Shown piece by piece: positions 23,339 to 34,257 of a stretch of 64,000 bases of DNA. A program made the position numbers and the translations under genes. Source of the stretch: Dactylorhiza incarnata (Eukaryota > Streptophyta > Magnoliopsida > Asparagales > Orchidaceae); NCBI GenBank assembly GCA_033032865.1, contig JAWHQI010000065.1:1302001-1366000 (forward strand), in the 5' to 3' direction. Numbering within the stretch: the first letter of the stretch is position 1; each line of letters opens with the position of its first letter. The notes under the pieces are model-generated. The model made no database searches and was not told where the DNA came from. It was given only the letters and a program-made list of their open reading frames with translations.

Positions 23339-24279
23339 TGTTGAAACCAATAAATTTGCCTCTCGAGGAGTTCGGGCCCTCAACGAGTTGAGGGGTGACC
23401 AACACTTACTCCTCCCAAGGGAGAGCTCTAGGCTAAGAGGCTAAGGAACTGGGAACAAGGCCAAAGGCTTAGCGAGGAGGTCCCACCACACACCCAGAAG
23501 ATCTTAGAGCGCTTCCCCTCCTAAGCCAATGCTAAGCTCGGGCACCTTTGGAGTCTCTCTCCACCCAACAAAGGAACTTAGGGGGAGAGGAGGCCAAAAG
23601 AGAAATCTCGAGAGAAGTCCTCCAAATGGTGCCCCCTTGGGCTTATTTATAGTTTTTGGAACCGGGTCTGCAAATAACCAAAATCTGGCCTACGGGATTA
23701 CGAAAATACCCCCGGATTTGGCCTGCGAACAGCCAAATCCCACTGTTCTGAGGTGCTAAATGTAGTCCAAAACACCTTCCCGGGGCCGGGCAAGAGGGGG
23801 CTGACCTCCTCCCTGGCTCGCCCCCCTCACTAGGCTGGGCGAGCCTGGGAGGTCGCCCACCTCCCTGGCTCGCCCCCTGCTGGGGCGGGGCGAGCCGGGA
23901 GGTCGCCCCCCTCCTGCGCTCGCCCCCTGCTGGGGCGGGGGCGAGACGCCATTCCACCTGCCTTGGTCTCAACCCCCACTGCTGCTGGGGGCGGGGGCGT
24001 GCCCGCAAGGCCACCCGCCTCGGCTCGCCCCCTGCTGTTGGGGGCGAGGGCGAGACCGCAAGGCCGCCCGCCTCGGTCTCGCCCCCCCACTGCTGTTGGG
24101 GGCGGGGGCGAGCCCGCGAGGCCACCCGCCTCGGCTCGCCTCCCTGCACGGGCTGGGCGAGCGGTAGGTCTCCGCCTCAACCGCTCGCCCCCTCTCTCCC
24201 CGCTTGGGACCATGCTAAGATTAAGTCCTAAGGAACCCTTGGGTCCCGGGGGCCCACTCGGCAAATACAAGGTTGTACA
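23339..24279 (-). repeat. 5' LTR of gag-only copy 1
   Basis: 941 bp partner of 19701-20632, with the hairpin block at 23815-24165. The putative primer site is at about 23318-23335 on the plus-strand numbering. Confidence 0.9.
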
Positions 24280-24576
24280 GTTGGCCAATAAGAAAATGAC
24301 ACGTGGATGTCATGTCCAATCCTAACAAGAAAAGTCTTTGCCATTAAATTTCCATTAATTCCTAATTAATCCTAGCCGTATTTTTCTCTCTCCTACCTTT
24401 TTGCCTTGAAATTTCCCTTCTTAACCGATACTTATCATTCTTTTCTTCATCTTTTCTTCTTCTTCCTCCTCTCATTCCAAGAAGCTGCAACAAGCTCGCC
24501 GGAGAAATATGCCACCCCGACGGATCACGCAATCCCAAGCCCCCATTCAGGTCTGATTTCTCCCCCTCCCCTTACC

Positions 24577-24965
24577 AGGAGGGATACCTGGGCCTTATGC
24601 CCAGAATCGTCGCCTTACAGATGACACCAACACTCAGGTTAGCCGCCACCGCAAGACGCCGATCCTGCCGGCTAGTACGATCATTCAACCTTTAGGCCAA
24701 TAGAGAACAAAAGTATATAAAAGACAAGAACAAGTCCACAATCACAGAATCTCATATATGTATACAAGTAGTCCATCAATGAGCACAAAAGAGAGTAAGA
24801 GCTTATGCCCAATACATAGCCAAATGAAAACAACAGAAGAGTCACTCTCTCTCAACATCTCAATGCGGAAGCTAAACACTCTCATCATCAATCACTTGAC
24901 TCGTAGTAGATGTAGTGCGCGACATCTGCTCCTCAAGTCATGCCACCTCGTCCGCCTGGTGCTCC
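24577..24965 (-). other. Inverted piece of the Tekay LTR 3' end
   Basis: Reverse complement of about 33845-34240: GATGACACCAACACTCAGG, then CCGCAAGACGCCGATCCTG, then TCATTCAACC and so on through CCTGGTGCTCC. The junction with the directly oriented LTR lies in a shared CCCTCCCCTT-type run (24562-24576). The right junction adjoins gag coding. Confidence 0.9.
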
Positions 24966-25327
24966 ACCACTACGGATCCAGGAGCTGGGGAGGCAGGATG
25001 ATCGGGGCCACCCGCCAATGATATGCTTTGGGTGCCACTAGCCGGGGCACATCAGAGCTAACTGCTCTCAACAGTTTCTTCCTCCTCCTCCTCCAACAGC
25101 CCCTCCAGCACAGCTGGGTCGAGGCCGAGGACGAGGTCAGGGCCGAGGACCTCATGGCAGAGGCCGACGGCCAGAGCAGATGTATGATCTGGATCTCGCA
25201 GAACCACGGAACCCTGAAGAAGTCATTACAGGTACTTTATTGTTTTCCTTTACGATTGCTTAGTACCTTTCAAAAACCGTAGTTGTACCTTAACTTATGA
25301 CCCAAACTACAAAATCGCCCATGTATA
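24966..25327 (+). pseudogene. Tekay gag C-terminus with CCHC zinc knuckle
   Basis: Only the end of gag survives. The knuckle at 25024-25065 has C-F-G-C-H, an in-frame TAG (25039-25041), then P-G-H-I-R-A-N-C, so the C-x(2)-C-x(4)-H-x(4)-C pattern is intact apart from the stop. A proline-rich stretch and GRGRGRGQGRG, a basic linker typical of chromovirus gag, follow, then YDLDLAEPRNPEEVITG leading to protease. Matrix and capsid parts are missing because the LTR rearrangement removed them. Frame shifts occur before protease. Confidence 0.75.
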
Positions 25328-26137
25328 GTGCTTGTCTGCGGCAAACCCGCATACACTCTATTCGATATGGGTTCTTCGTATTCGTTCGTCTCAGAGGAAT
25401 TGGTAAATGACCTAGACCAAGTACAGTACTTTGAGGGCATCCAGAGTAAGGTGCGACTTCCTGACGGGTCGGAGATAGCAACCTGTGCCAAGTGCAACAT
25501 GAACGTGGAGATTGGAGAAAAGTTATTTGAAGGGCCGGCAAAGCTTTTGAAGATGCCAGATTTTGACCTAATTCTGGGCATGAACTGGCTGCACGAGAAT
25601 CATGCTAAGATTGACTGCCTGGCAAAGAAAATTGTGTTGAGGCATGGAGATTTTGAGGTAGTGATTGAAGGTATAAAACCCACCTCCCGTCTCTTATTAT
25701 CATCTGCACAGGTTATTAAGGCTCATGAGCAGGGAGACGAGGTGTACCTAATCTGTTTCAAGATGGCGGAGACGGAGGTATCCCTAGTAGATATTCCAGT
25801 GGTTAAGGACTTCTATAATGTATTTCTAGAGAAATTACCCGGACTACCCTCGTCTAGGGATACGGATTTCCGGATCCAGTTGGTACCAGGAGCAAGGCCG
25901 ATATCTCGGGCACCATACCGTATGGCACCAAAGGAGCTAGCGGAGTTCAGGAACCAGCTTCGGGAGCTGGTGGACTTTGGATTTGTCAGGCCGAGTTCAT
26001 CGCCATGGGGAGCACCGGTATTATTCGTGAAGAAGAAGGATGGGTTGCTGCGACTCTGCATTGATTCCCGAGAGTTGAACAGGCTGACGGTACCGAACAC
26101 ATACCCATTACCTAGGATCAACGAGTTATTTGACTAG
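25328..26137 (+). pseudogene. Tekay protease and N-terminal reverse transcriptase
   Basis: Aspartic protease near the start: [14 protein letters not shown], with D-M-G in place of the usual D-[ST]-G, and the second protease strand [20 protein letters not shown]. The linker leads to reverse transcriptase: [20 protein letters not shown], then [20 protein letters not shown] and [17 protein letters not shown], the first RT blocks. It ends at TAG 26135-26137 (after INELFD). No start codon is expected because this is inside a polyprotein. Confidence 0.9.
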
Positions 26138-26725
26138 TTGCATGGAGCCTTCTGGTTCTCCAAGCTCGATCTGAGATCCGGATAGTACCAGTTGCAGATT
26201 TGGGAGGAGGATATCCCAAAGACGGCCTTCAGTTCTCGCTACGGGCTATATGAGTTCACGGTGATGCCCTTCGGGCTTACGAATGCGCCCTCTGCATTCA
26301 TGAGCTTGATGAACGGTGTATTCGAGCCCTACCTAGATAGATTCATCATAGTATTCATTGACGATATTTTGATCTACTCTAAGACGAAGAAGGAGCACAC
26401 CCATCACTTGGCTCAAGTCTTAGGCAAGCTGTGGCAGCACCATATGTACGCAAAGTTCTCAAAATGTCAATTCTGGCTACAGGAGGTGGCATTCCTAGGA
26501 CACGTCATCAGCGGAGCCGGGTTGGCAGTGGACCTGGCCAAGGTACAAGCAGTGGGAGATTGGCCACGACCAAAATCAGCCTCAAATGTCTGCAGCTTCC
26601 TAGGATTAGCAGGATATTATCGTAAGTTCGTGCATGGGTTCTTAAGGGTTGCACTTCCCCTCATGTCCTTGACGAAGAAGGATGTTGCTTTCACGTGGAC
26701 GGAAAAGTGCGAGACAGCCTTCTAG
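26138..26725 (+). pseudogene. Tekay reverse transcriptase core
   Basis: Contains [20 protein letters not shown], then the catalytic F-I-D-D-I-L-I-Y-S (YxDD equivalent) and [26 protein letters not shown]. Stops at 26183-26185 (in LRSG-x-YQLQI) and at 26723-26725 (in AF-x-ELKDRL). Both catalytic aspartates of the I-D-D motif are present, so decay is by stops rather than active-site loss. Confidence 0.9.
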
Positions 26726-27300
26726 GAGTTGAAGGACCGACTCACCTCATCCCCCATCCTTTCCCTCCCATCCGGGAAGGAAGGTTTCCAGATCTACGCT
26801 GATGCATCTTATCAGTGGATGGGTGCAGTTCTCATGCAGCATGATCATGCGATAGCATATGCTTCAAGGCTGCTGAAGAAGCATGAACAAAATTATCCGG
26901 TGCACGACTAGATCTTGGAGCGGTGGTCTTCACCTTGAAAATTTGGAGGCATTATCTGCATGAGATTCATTGTGAGATCTTCTCTGACCATAAGAATGTC
27001 AAGTACATCGACACCCAAAAGGATTTGAACCTACGCCAGCGGAGGTGGCTAGAGTTCTTGTGCGACTATGACTATTCCATGCACTATCATCCGGGGAAGG
27101 TGAACACTGTAGCAGATGCCCTGAGCAGGAGGGCAGGCACTTCTGGATCGGAGCCCCAGATGATTGCCATGGAGCTGGTGAGGATGTTAGAGGATATGCA
27201 CATTACCTTGGTTTCTAAGGCGAAGCCCGAAGTCCACAAGGAGTACCTGGCATCCCTGAGCATCACCTGTAACATAAGAGACCGCATCAGGGCACAATAG
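26726..27300 (+). pseudogene. Tekay RNase H and integrase N-terminal linker
   Basis: RNase H opens with FQIYADASYQWMGAVLMQ (first catalytic D). A one-base deletion near 26908 shifts the frame, so TAG appears at 26909-26911. The frame is restored after about 26930: [20 protein letters not shown], then [17 protein letters not shown], the RNase H end. Ends at TAG 27298-27300. Confidence 0.9.
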
Positions 27301-28096
27301 AGCCAGGATTCAACTTTGGAGCCTATATTCAGAGTCGTAGAAGAGGGCAAGTCAGGGGATTATTCACTGCGCGACGATATCGTTCATTTCCGGGTTCATG
27401 TCTATATACCCGCAGGAGGTGGGATCCGGGAAGAGATACTCAGGGAGGCACACTACACACGCTACTCAATGCACCCCAGGATCTCCAAGATGATGGTGGA
27501 CCTGCGGAGGGACTTATATTGGCCCGGAATGAAGAAAGAGATAGTATTTTTTGTCTCGTTCTGCGAGACTTGCCAGCTAGTGAAGGCAGAATGTAAGAGC
27601 CTAGCAGGACTTCTACAGCCACTACCAGTGCCAGAGTGGAAGTTCGAGGACATAGCCATGGACTTCGTAAACGGATTGCCTCGCTCCCACTCCGGGTATG
27701 ATTCTATTTGGGTAATAGTAGAAAGATTGACCAAGGTAACACGGTTCATACCGGTCAGGAAGGACGATTCAATTGCGGTTCTGGTAAGGTTATTTGTGGA
27801 ATAGTTCGTCAGGTACCACGGCGTACCCAGGACGATTGTCTCAGATCGCGATGGTCGGTTCACCTCTAGGGAATGGAGAGCGGTACATGCATACTTGGGG
27901 TCTCAGCTTACGTTCAACATCGCTTTCCACCCACAGACCAATGGGCAGACGGAGCAGACCAACCAGACTATGAAGGACCTGCTACGCTTGTGTATTTTGG
28001 ATACGGGAAAGCCCTGGGAGAGGTTGTTGCCCATGATCGAGTTTTCATACAATAACAGCCACCATGCAAGCATTAGGATGGCACCGTAAGAGGCAT
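27301..28096 (+). pseudogene. Tekay integrase: zinc finger and catalytic core
   Basis: The HHCC finger is complete: the H-x(6)-H pair in HYTRYSMHPRISKMMVDLRR and C-E-T-C-Q near 27570. Catalytic core: D in IAMDFVNGLPRS, D in IVSDRDGRFTSREW and E in NGQTEQTNQTMKDLLRLC, so the D-D-E triad is kept. TAG at 27802-27804 lies between VE and FVRYHG, and TAA at 28088-28090 lies in the AP-x-EALYG motif. The gene is split by the solo LTR at 28097. Confidence 0.9.
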
Positions 28097-29487
28097 TGAT
28101 ACGCTAGAAAATGGTTGCGTATTTTGAACGCAAGTGCACGCGTCAATCAAGTAATAACGAGTGAATAAAAATCGTTCCCACAGAGAGATGGTTAATTCAG
28201 TGCTCGCAAATACCAATTAAATCCTTTCTTTAAATCCAAGTTAACCGAATACCAAGATTTCAATTATAAGAGAAAACTATAAGTGAAAAATTCTAATTAA
28301 AATAACTATAAATCTTTGGGAAAAATACATTTTTAACGATTATGAGAAATAATCTTGTATTGTGATTTCCTAAATCTAGTGCAATGATTTGTAAAATGAA
28401 ACTTTATCAAAATTGCGTGGTGAAATATTCTTGCAACGATTTTAATTTAGAAAATCGTATCTCTCGATATCAGATTTCCCTAATCCCTTATCTCCTCTGT
28501 CATCTCTAACTCGAGTGAAATAAAGAACCACATAAGAAATAAAAACATATATTGCTAACATCAAGGGGAAATCGCTTTCTCCCTTCAAACGCTATATTGA
28601 ACTTATGATACACTAACGCAACTCATCTGTCGAATTATGAAGCGCAGTAGAAAAGCGAAACCTTGGCCAAAAGTTCCAAAATAAAGATCATAAGAACAAT
28701 AAAAATCATCCAAACATCCACAATGGAAAATTAAAGCATAGTTATCACTACACAAGAAATAGTACTTTCACAACACAAGATTGTAGGAATTAGTTCATGC
28801 TTGAGGGAGAAGAACAAGATAAGACATAGATCTTACTAAACATGATGTATATCAAGTAAATCTTCCCTTCTTTAATGATTTGACAGCGTTTCCCGCCTCC
28901 GAAATGAAGTTCCTGGGTTGATCTCCTCCATGGCCGAATTTTCCTCCTTGTCCAATTTTCCTTCTCAGGTTTCTTCCAACTCTAATGGCCGAAACTCCCC
29001 AATAATTTCCTTATTCAATGGCCGAATCTTGCCTTTTAAGTCTTCCTTTCTTCCCTCCTAGGCGGGGCCCACTTTTGGTAAATTTTAAATGCTGAACGGA
29101 TGCTTTAAAATCAATTATAACGGTTGAAATTTGACTAAATTCGGAATTCAATTTCCTATAACTGCCTACTATGTTGCAACATTTCGGCAGATATGTTACA
29201 ACATGCCAAAATCTAGATTTTCTGCCTTTTTGACCTGCCAGCTTTGTTATAACATTTTTCATATTATGTTACAACATATTCCAGTTTTTCAATAACACTT
29301 AGCCTTCGATCCTTGACTCGATTTCTTCACAGTTCCTATCATAAAAACATACAAAACTAAACGTAATAATCATTTTAACTCCAAATAATAATTCATTTGA
29401 ATATAAATACTTTTCATGCATATTTATCATATAACATAAAAAAGGTTAGAATAATGATCCAGATAACTTCTTTTTGAGAAGTTATCA
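28097..29487. mobile_element. Solo LTR inserted in the Tekay integrase
   Basis: Starts TGATACGC and ends GTTATCA (TGATA ends inverted), 1391 bp. It is flanked by GGCAT (28092-28096) and GGTAT (29488-29492), one mismatch apart, and joins integrase sequence exactly: the P-x-EA codons on the left and LYGRKC on the right. It opens with GCAAGTGCACGCGTCAATCAA and later has ATCGTTCCCACAGAGA, an arrangement seen at the start of many plant LTRs. Orientation is not certain. No internal genes are present. Confidence 0.85.
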
Positions 29488-30106
29488 GGTATTATACGGT
29501 AGGAAGTGTCAGACACCGCTTTCTTGGGTCCAGGATGAGGAGCAGAAGGCACTCAGATCAGAGTTCGTTGAGGACACAGATGCTACAGTTCGGATGATCA
29601 GGGACAGGATGCTAGAGGCTCAGAGTAGGCAGGCCAAGTATTACTATGCGAGACATCGGAAGGTGGAGTTCCAAGTGGGAGATAGAGTTTATTTGAAGAT
29701 ATGTCCGGTGCATGGTGTCTCGCGGGTGCGAGGACACAAGAAGTTCAGCCCTCAATTAATGGTTCCTTACAGAATCCTGGAGCGGATCGGTCCCTTGGCT
29801 TACAGGCTAGAGCTGCCATTGGAGTTGGCAAACTTGCACGACGTCTTTCATGTCTCTTCACTACGGAGAGCTCTACTTAGGCCGGAGCAGCACATCACTT
29901 CCACCTCGGGACCGGTAGAGTCTGATAGATCAGTCCGTATGGAGCCAGTCCGGATTGATGATATAGTAGTCCGAGTCCAGCGGAAGAAGAAAGTTCCCTT
30001 AGTCAAGGTGTTGTGGTTCAATCATGGACGAGAGGAGCACACATGGGAGCCTATGGATCTCATGCAACAACTGTACCCGAGGCTCTTCACTTCAGGTACA
30101 ACCTAA
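29488..30106 (+). pseudogene. Tekay integrase C-terminus and chromodomain
   Basis: Integrase C-terminal part: LYGRKCQTPLSW, KYYYARHRKVEFQVGDRVYL, SPQLMVPYRILERIGPLAYR (GPY/F-type module) and LHDVFHVSSLRRAL. The final 50 residues hold PLVKVLWFNHGREEHTWEPM and YPRLF, the chromodomain-like tail of Tekay chromoviruses, thought to steer insertion to heterochromatin. This part is open to its natural stop at 30104-30106. Confidence 0.9.
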
Positions 30107-30159
30107 ACCCACTCAAATTTACTTAATTATGTTGTGTAAAGAACCCTGTAGACCCGAAC

Positions 30160-30201
30160 TTAAATTTCGGGGACGAAATTATTTTTTTGTTTATTGGGAT
30201 T
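30160..30201 (+). promoter_or_regulatory. Polypurine region before the Tekay 3' LTR
   Basis: AATTTCGGGGACGAAATT followed by T-rich sequence and the LTR start at 30202. This arrangement is typical just upstream of Tekay/Del 3' LTRs. The purine tract itself is poor, so the exact plus-strand primer is uncertain. Confidence 0.55.
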
Positions 30202-33200
30202 TGTAACGTCCCATTTCCTACTAGACCCCTTGACTTCAATTAGGGTAGGACATGTGGTGAGTGAGGTGGGTTTGAGTTAGGTAGTGACCTTAGGTCACAT
30301 TGAGTTGAGAGAACTCACATGTGGTCCACTAGAGGAGGCAAGTTAACCATGGTTAATTTTAGGCTTAAAAGAGGAAAATTTGGTGTGCCTAAGTCAAAAT
30401 AGACGAACCATCTCGATCGCCTCATCGATCGACGGACCATCCCGTCGATCGACGGGACCATCCCGTCGATTATCTGCAACAGCTAATTTGCTGCTTCTTT
30501 ATATCTTAAAGTTAAAATCGACGGACCATCCCATCGATCGACGAACCATCCCGTCGATCGACGGTACCATCCCGTCGATTGTCTGCATCAGCTAAGAAAA
30601 CTGCTTCTTTATGCCTTTAAGTCAAATCGACGGGACCTTCCCGTCGATCCCATCGATCGACGGGACCATCCGTCTATTGCTGCCAGCATCTGGGAAAGTG
30701 CTGTTTCCCGAGGAGATGAGTTTAAATATTATAACTTTGCTTATTTCAAAGGCTGGTAGGTGGTGTTGGGCAATAAGAAAATGATATGTGGATGTCATGT
30801 CCAATCCAAGCAAGAAAAGACTTTGCCATTAATTCCTAATTAATCCTAGCCGTATTTTTCTCTCTCCTCCCTTTTGCCTTGAAATTTCCATTCTTAACCG
30901 AGACTTATCATTCTTTTCTTCATCTTTTCTTCTTCTTCCTCCTCTCATTCCAAGAAGCTGCAGCAAGCTCACCGGAGAAATATGCCGCCCCAACGGATCA
31001 CGTGATCCCAAGCCCCCATTCAAGTCCGATTTCTCCTCCCCTCCCCTTGTGCTAGCTGTCCTTCTTCTTCCATTTTTTCAAATCGAAGTAGAAATGGTGG
31101 TTTACCATTTCAGATTTATATTGTTCTTAACCAAAAATATCCACCGCTGGCTGGAGGAAGAAGATGAGCATGAATCGTTCGATTCTGCTTTAAGATTTGT
31201 GCAGATCAAATCATTATAATTAATTCCATGTGTATTAATTTGTCATATTAATTTCAGTACCAAGATTAATTGTTTTGAGGACTTAGAGGCCATTTCATGA
31301 AAAATGGCCAGAGACAAATTTTGTAGATCTGAGTGTCTACTTTATTTAGAAATTTGAATCAGCTCATTTGGAGCACTGTAGAGCCCTCAACATCAAATTT
31401 AGTGAGACTGGTCATAATAAAAACCAGAAATTAGATTGAGTATATCTTGTAAATGGTAAGTCTGATGGAGCTGAAATTTGGGCCATGCATACATGTGCCC
31501 TATTATTAGCTTGTGTCCAAAAATCAGAATTTTTGGAGGAAATTTTCCTATAGTTTTGTGCATTATTCAATTAATCAAATAAATGAAATTTATGGAGTTG
31601 TGAAACTCCAAATGACCTCAAATTTGGGTGACATGCTTGATATGCCATTAGTTAACTCTGGTTAAAATTTGGAAGCAATTGGACCTCTACAAGTGGGGTA
31701 ATTCCACTTGCATGTCTTTGCCTATTATGTGATATGGTGTGCATATATATAGCCAAAATGGTATTTTGTGTATTTGGCATATATGGCTTAGTGTTAGCCT
31801 ATGAGATATTGTTCATACCCTCTTTATGACATAATACATTAACTCAGGAAAAATTAGGATTTTTGGGATAAAAAATCCTAAGTATTTGATAAATATGAAT
31901 TATGTCACATTTAAGTATTAGTGAAATGTTTATGTCACACTTTTTAGTTTATGAAATATCAATGGTGAATTGTCACTGGAAATTTATGAAATTCTGGATA
32001 GAATCTTTTTAGGTCATTACAATACTCTAGTAATTTTATCAGAATTTTTGGAAGACATAATTTAGTATTTGCTGTGTAAAGTTGCATTTTCTCCCCTTTT
32101 ATTTTATATGGAAATTATGATTATAAATTCTCTGAAAACTTATGGAACTTTGGAAATCATGTTAATTTGTCACCTATCATCTCTGAACATTTTATTAGCA
32201 AGATTGAAATTACTTACATGGTACTTCCTTTGTAATTTGAAACGTGTCAAATGATTAATGAATTTTAAAAAGGGGTCAAATTAATTTGAAATATGTTAAA
32301 AATCTGGACACTTCTTAAATTATCCAGTATGGACATCTGGTATGAATCGTAGCTCAATTGAACTTGATATGTTTAAGATTGCATCATTGGATTCAAATTA
32401 ATTCATTCTTACTTTGGACTGTGAATAGTAAAAACTAAATGTGATGATTTGATTGGCAAGATCATATAGAAAATCAGTAAAACTTGGATCATAGTAGTGT
32501 TATATCATTCATATCAACCCCCAGGAGTTGTGGAATATTTGGAGAACATTCGTACTAGATTTAGAGGATGAGAGAGCTTATGTGTTGAGCATCGTTCAAT
32601 ATAACGTTTGCTTAAGAATAGAGAGATGGGTAAGTCTTAAAGCATTTAAGTTATAAAGAGTATAAGGAGAGTGGGTCCTTGGGAATGGGTAGCCACCAAT
32701 AAAAGTAATTGTTTTGGAAAAAGGGGGTTTGGGCTTCATCCCATCGTACTCCCTAGTACCGCTGTGAGCCCTTCACCGGGTAGACCACGGGAAGTCCATA
32801 ATTCACCCTAAACTTCTAAGTATAACAATAATTAGACAAGAGTAGTCTAAGTAAATGAATAAGAGGTTGGGTAACTTCATCCCGAGTTAAGGGATGGGGA
32901 GTTGTATATCAGGACGGGTTAGTCCTGTGAGCTGGAGGCTCGGGAAGTTGTATATCAGGATGGGTTGGTCCTGCGAGCTGGAGGCTCGGGCTGTGATAAC
33001 TTGCATGTGCATAATTAGTGGCGGGTCTTCGGCACTAGTCGGTCATCACACAGATGACAGTACGTTGACTTAGGAGGGTGTGAGGGTTTGAGGGGCCAAT
33101 AGGTTATTTATGCCGCGGTCTAGAGGACAATCCCCTAAAACGTACACCCGGCCTTAAAGACTGGTGGGTTCCAGCAAAGAGTACGCAAGACTCTAGAGTG

Positions 33201-34252
33201 CACCTAGGACGTGTACAAAGGCGTACGAAGGGTTTAGGCCTGGTAGTGTGTATACCCGCCTAGGAAGTGGAGGCACCTGCTCTACTGCTGCCATAGCCAC
33301 AACGGTGGTACCAGAGAGTGAAGCTAGCTCCAAAAATTGGGAACGAAAGGTCTGTGATCACAGAGTGTGTGTGTGTGAGTTGCACTTGTATGAATCATAA
33401 CATAGCATGCATATCATATCATACATAAATCTTAGAACATAAATTGCAGACCCTTATCATATAAATTAGTATGAGCTCTGTTATACGATAAGTTATTATT
33501 CTGGAAACCTTAGCTTATAAGTTTGTATGGGCATTCATATAAGTTAAGGTACTCATGTGATGGTAGAATAGACATACTGATTTACTTACCTGCGCCGCAT
33601 TGCCTTACTTTACTTCTTCTATACTGTTTACCTGCTTATACTGATAGTATAGTTTATCTTGTCATGAATATACTTGCTAGCGTAGATTCCATTGCCACAT
33701 GCTTATGGTTATTACTATATTTGTTGTTCTCCGCTTTCTTCCTCCCGCTTGGTACCTAGGAGTCGTGGTGGGAGGCGTGGACAAAATTGGCTTAGTTTTA
33801 TGACTAACGGTCGGTTGTGACCATAGGAGTCTGAGGAGCTGGAGCACCAGCCGGATGAGGTGGCAGGACTTGAGGAGCAGATGTCGCGCACTACATCTAC
33901 TATGAGTCAGGTGATTGATGATGAGAGTGTTTAGCTTCCGCATTGAGATGTTGAGAGATAGTGACTCTTCTGTTGTTTTCATTTGGCTATGTATCAGGCA
34001 TAAGCCCTTACTCTCTTTTGTGTCCATTGTTGAACTACTTGTATACATATATGAAATTCTGTGATTGCGGACTTGTTCGTCTTTTATATACTTCTGTTCT
34101 CTATTGGCCTACAGGTTGAATGATCGTACTAGCCGTCAGGATCGACGTCTTGCGGTGGCGGCTAACCTGAGTGTTGGTGTCATCCGTAAGGCGGCGGTTC
34201 TGGGCATAAGGCTCGGGTATCCCTCCTGGTAAGGGGGAGGGAGGGTCTTACA
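30202..34252 (+). repeat. 3' LTR of the full Tekay element
   Basis: A complete 4051 bp LTR (TGTAACGTCCC to GGTCTTACA). It is the best uninterrupted reference for the family here. It holds the ATCGACGGGA hairpin modules at 30395-30690, a long AT-rich middle (31200-32600) with no coding, and the paired hairpin array at 32905-32990. It ends with the CGTCTTGCGGTGGCGG segment near 34146 and a purine-rich tail. Confidence 0.95.
32905..32990. repeat. Paired hairpin repeats in Tekay 3' LTR
   Basis: Two units of about 49 bases: AGGAC and GTCCT arms around GGGTTA, followed by GAGC and GCTC around TGGAG. They correspond to the array at 7456-7593 in the solo LTR. Confidence 0.75.
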
Positions 34253-34257
34253 GTCCT

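Larger units (their letters stand above)
19701..24279 (-). mobile_element. Gag-only, Tat-like non-autonomous LTR element (copy 1)
   Basis: Two LTRs (19701-20632 and 23339-24279), duplication GTTGG on both sides (19696-19700, 24280-24284), and a minus-strand gag as the only coding trace. On the minus strand the LTR runs from TGTACAACC to GGTTTCAACA. A purine tract adjoins the left LTR (on the minus strand AAAAGAGCGGGGATTG, 20633-20650). The 18 bases before the right LTR read TGGTGCGGTGAGCGTGGA on the minus strand and are nearly conserved in copy 2, so they are the likely primer site. The interior also holds eleven 86 bp repeats. No protease, RT or integrase exists. Confidence 0.85.
19166..24965 (+). 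repeat. 5' LTR of the full Tekay element, interrupted and rearranged
   Basis: 19166-19700 and 24285-24576 match the first part of the 3' LTR (30202 to about 31045) in direct orientation. The middle of the LTR (about 31045-33845) is missing, and 24577-24965 is the LTR's 3' end in reverse. No primer site remains, and internal coding begins soon after 24965. Confidence 0.85.
19166..34252 (+). mobile_element. Full-length Tekay-type Ty3-gypsy chromovirus with nested insertions
   Basis: Begins TGTAACATCCC and ends GGTCTTACA with the perfect duplication GTCCT on both sides (19161-19165, 34253-34257). It has a rearranged 5' LTR, a zinc knuckle, protease, reverse transcriptase, RNase H, integrase, a C-terminal chromodomain-like segment and a 4051 bp 3' LTR (30202-34252). 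Two insertions sit in it, 19701-24279 and 28097-29487. Pol has about eight stops or frame breaks, so it is inactive. Gene order (RT before integrase), chromodomain and long LTRs place it with the Tekay/Del chromoviruses. Confidence 0.9.

Noticed and set aside
24577..24965. Inverted LTR piece as a fold-back DNA transposon
   Set aside because: No terminal inverted repeats or duplication of its own, and it matches the Tekay LTR end in reverse, so a rearrangement explains it.
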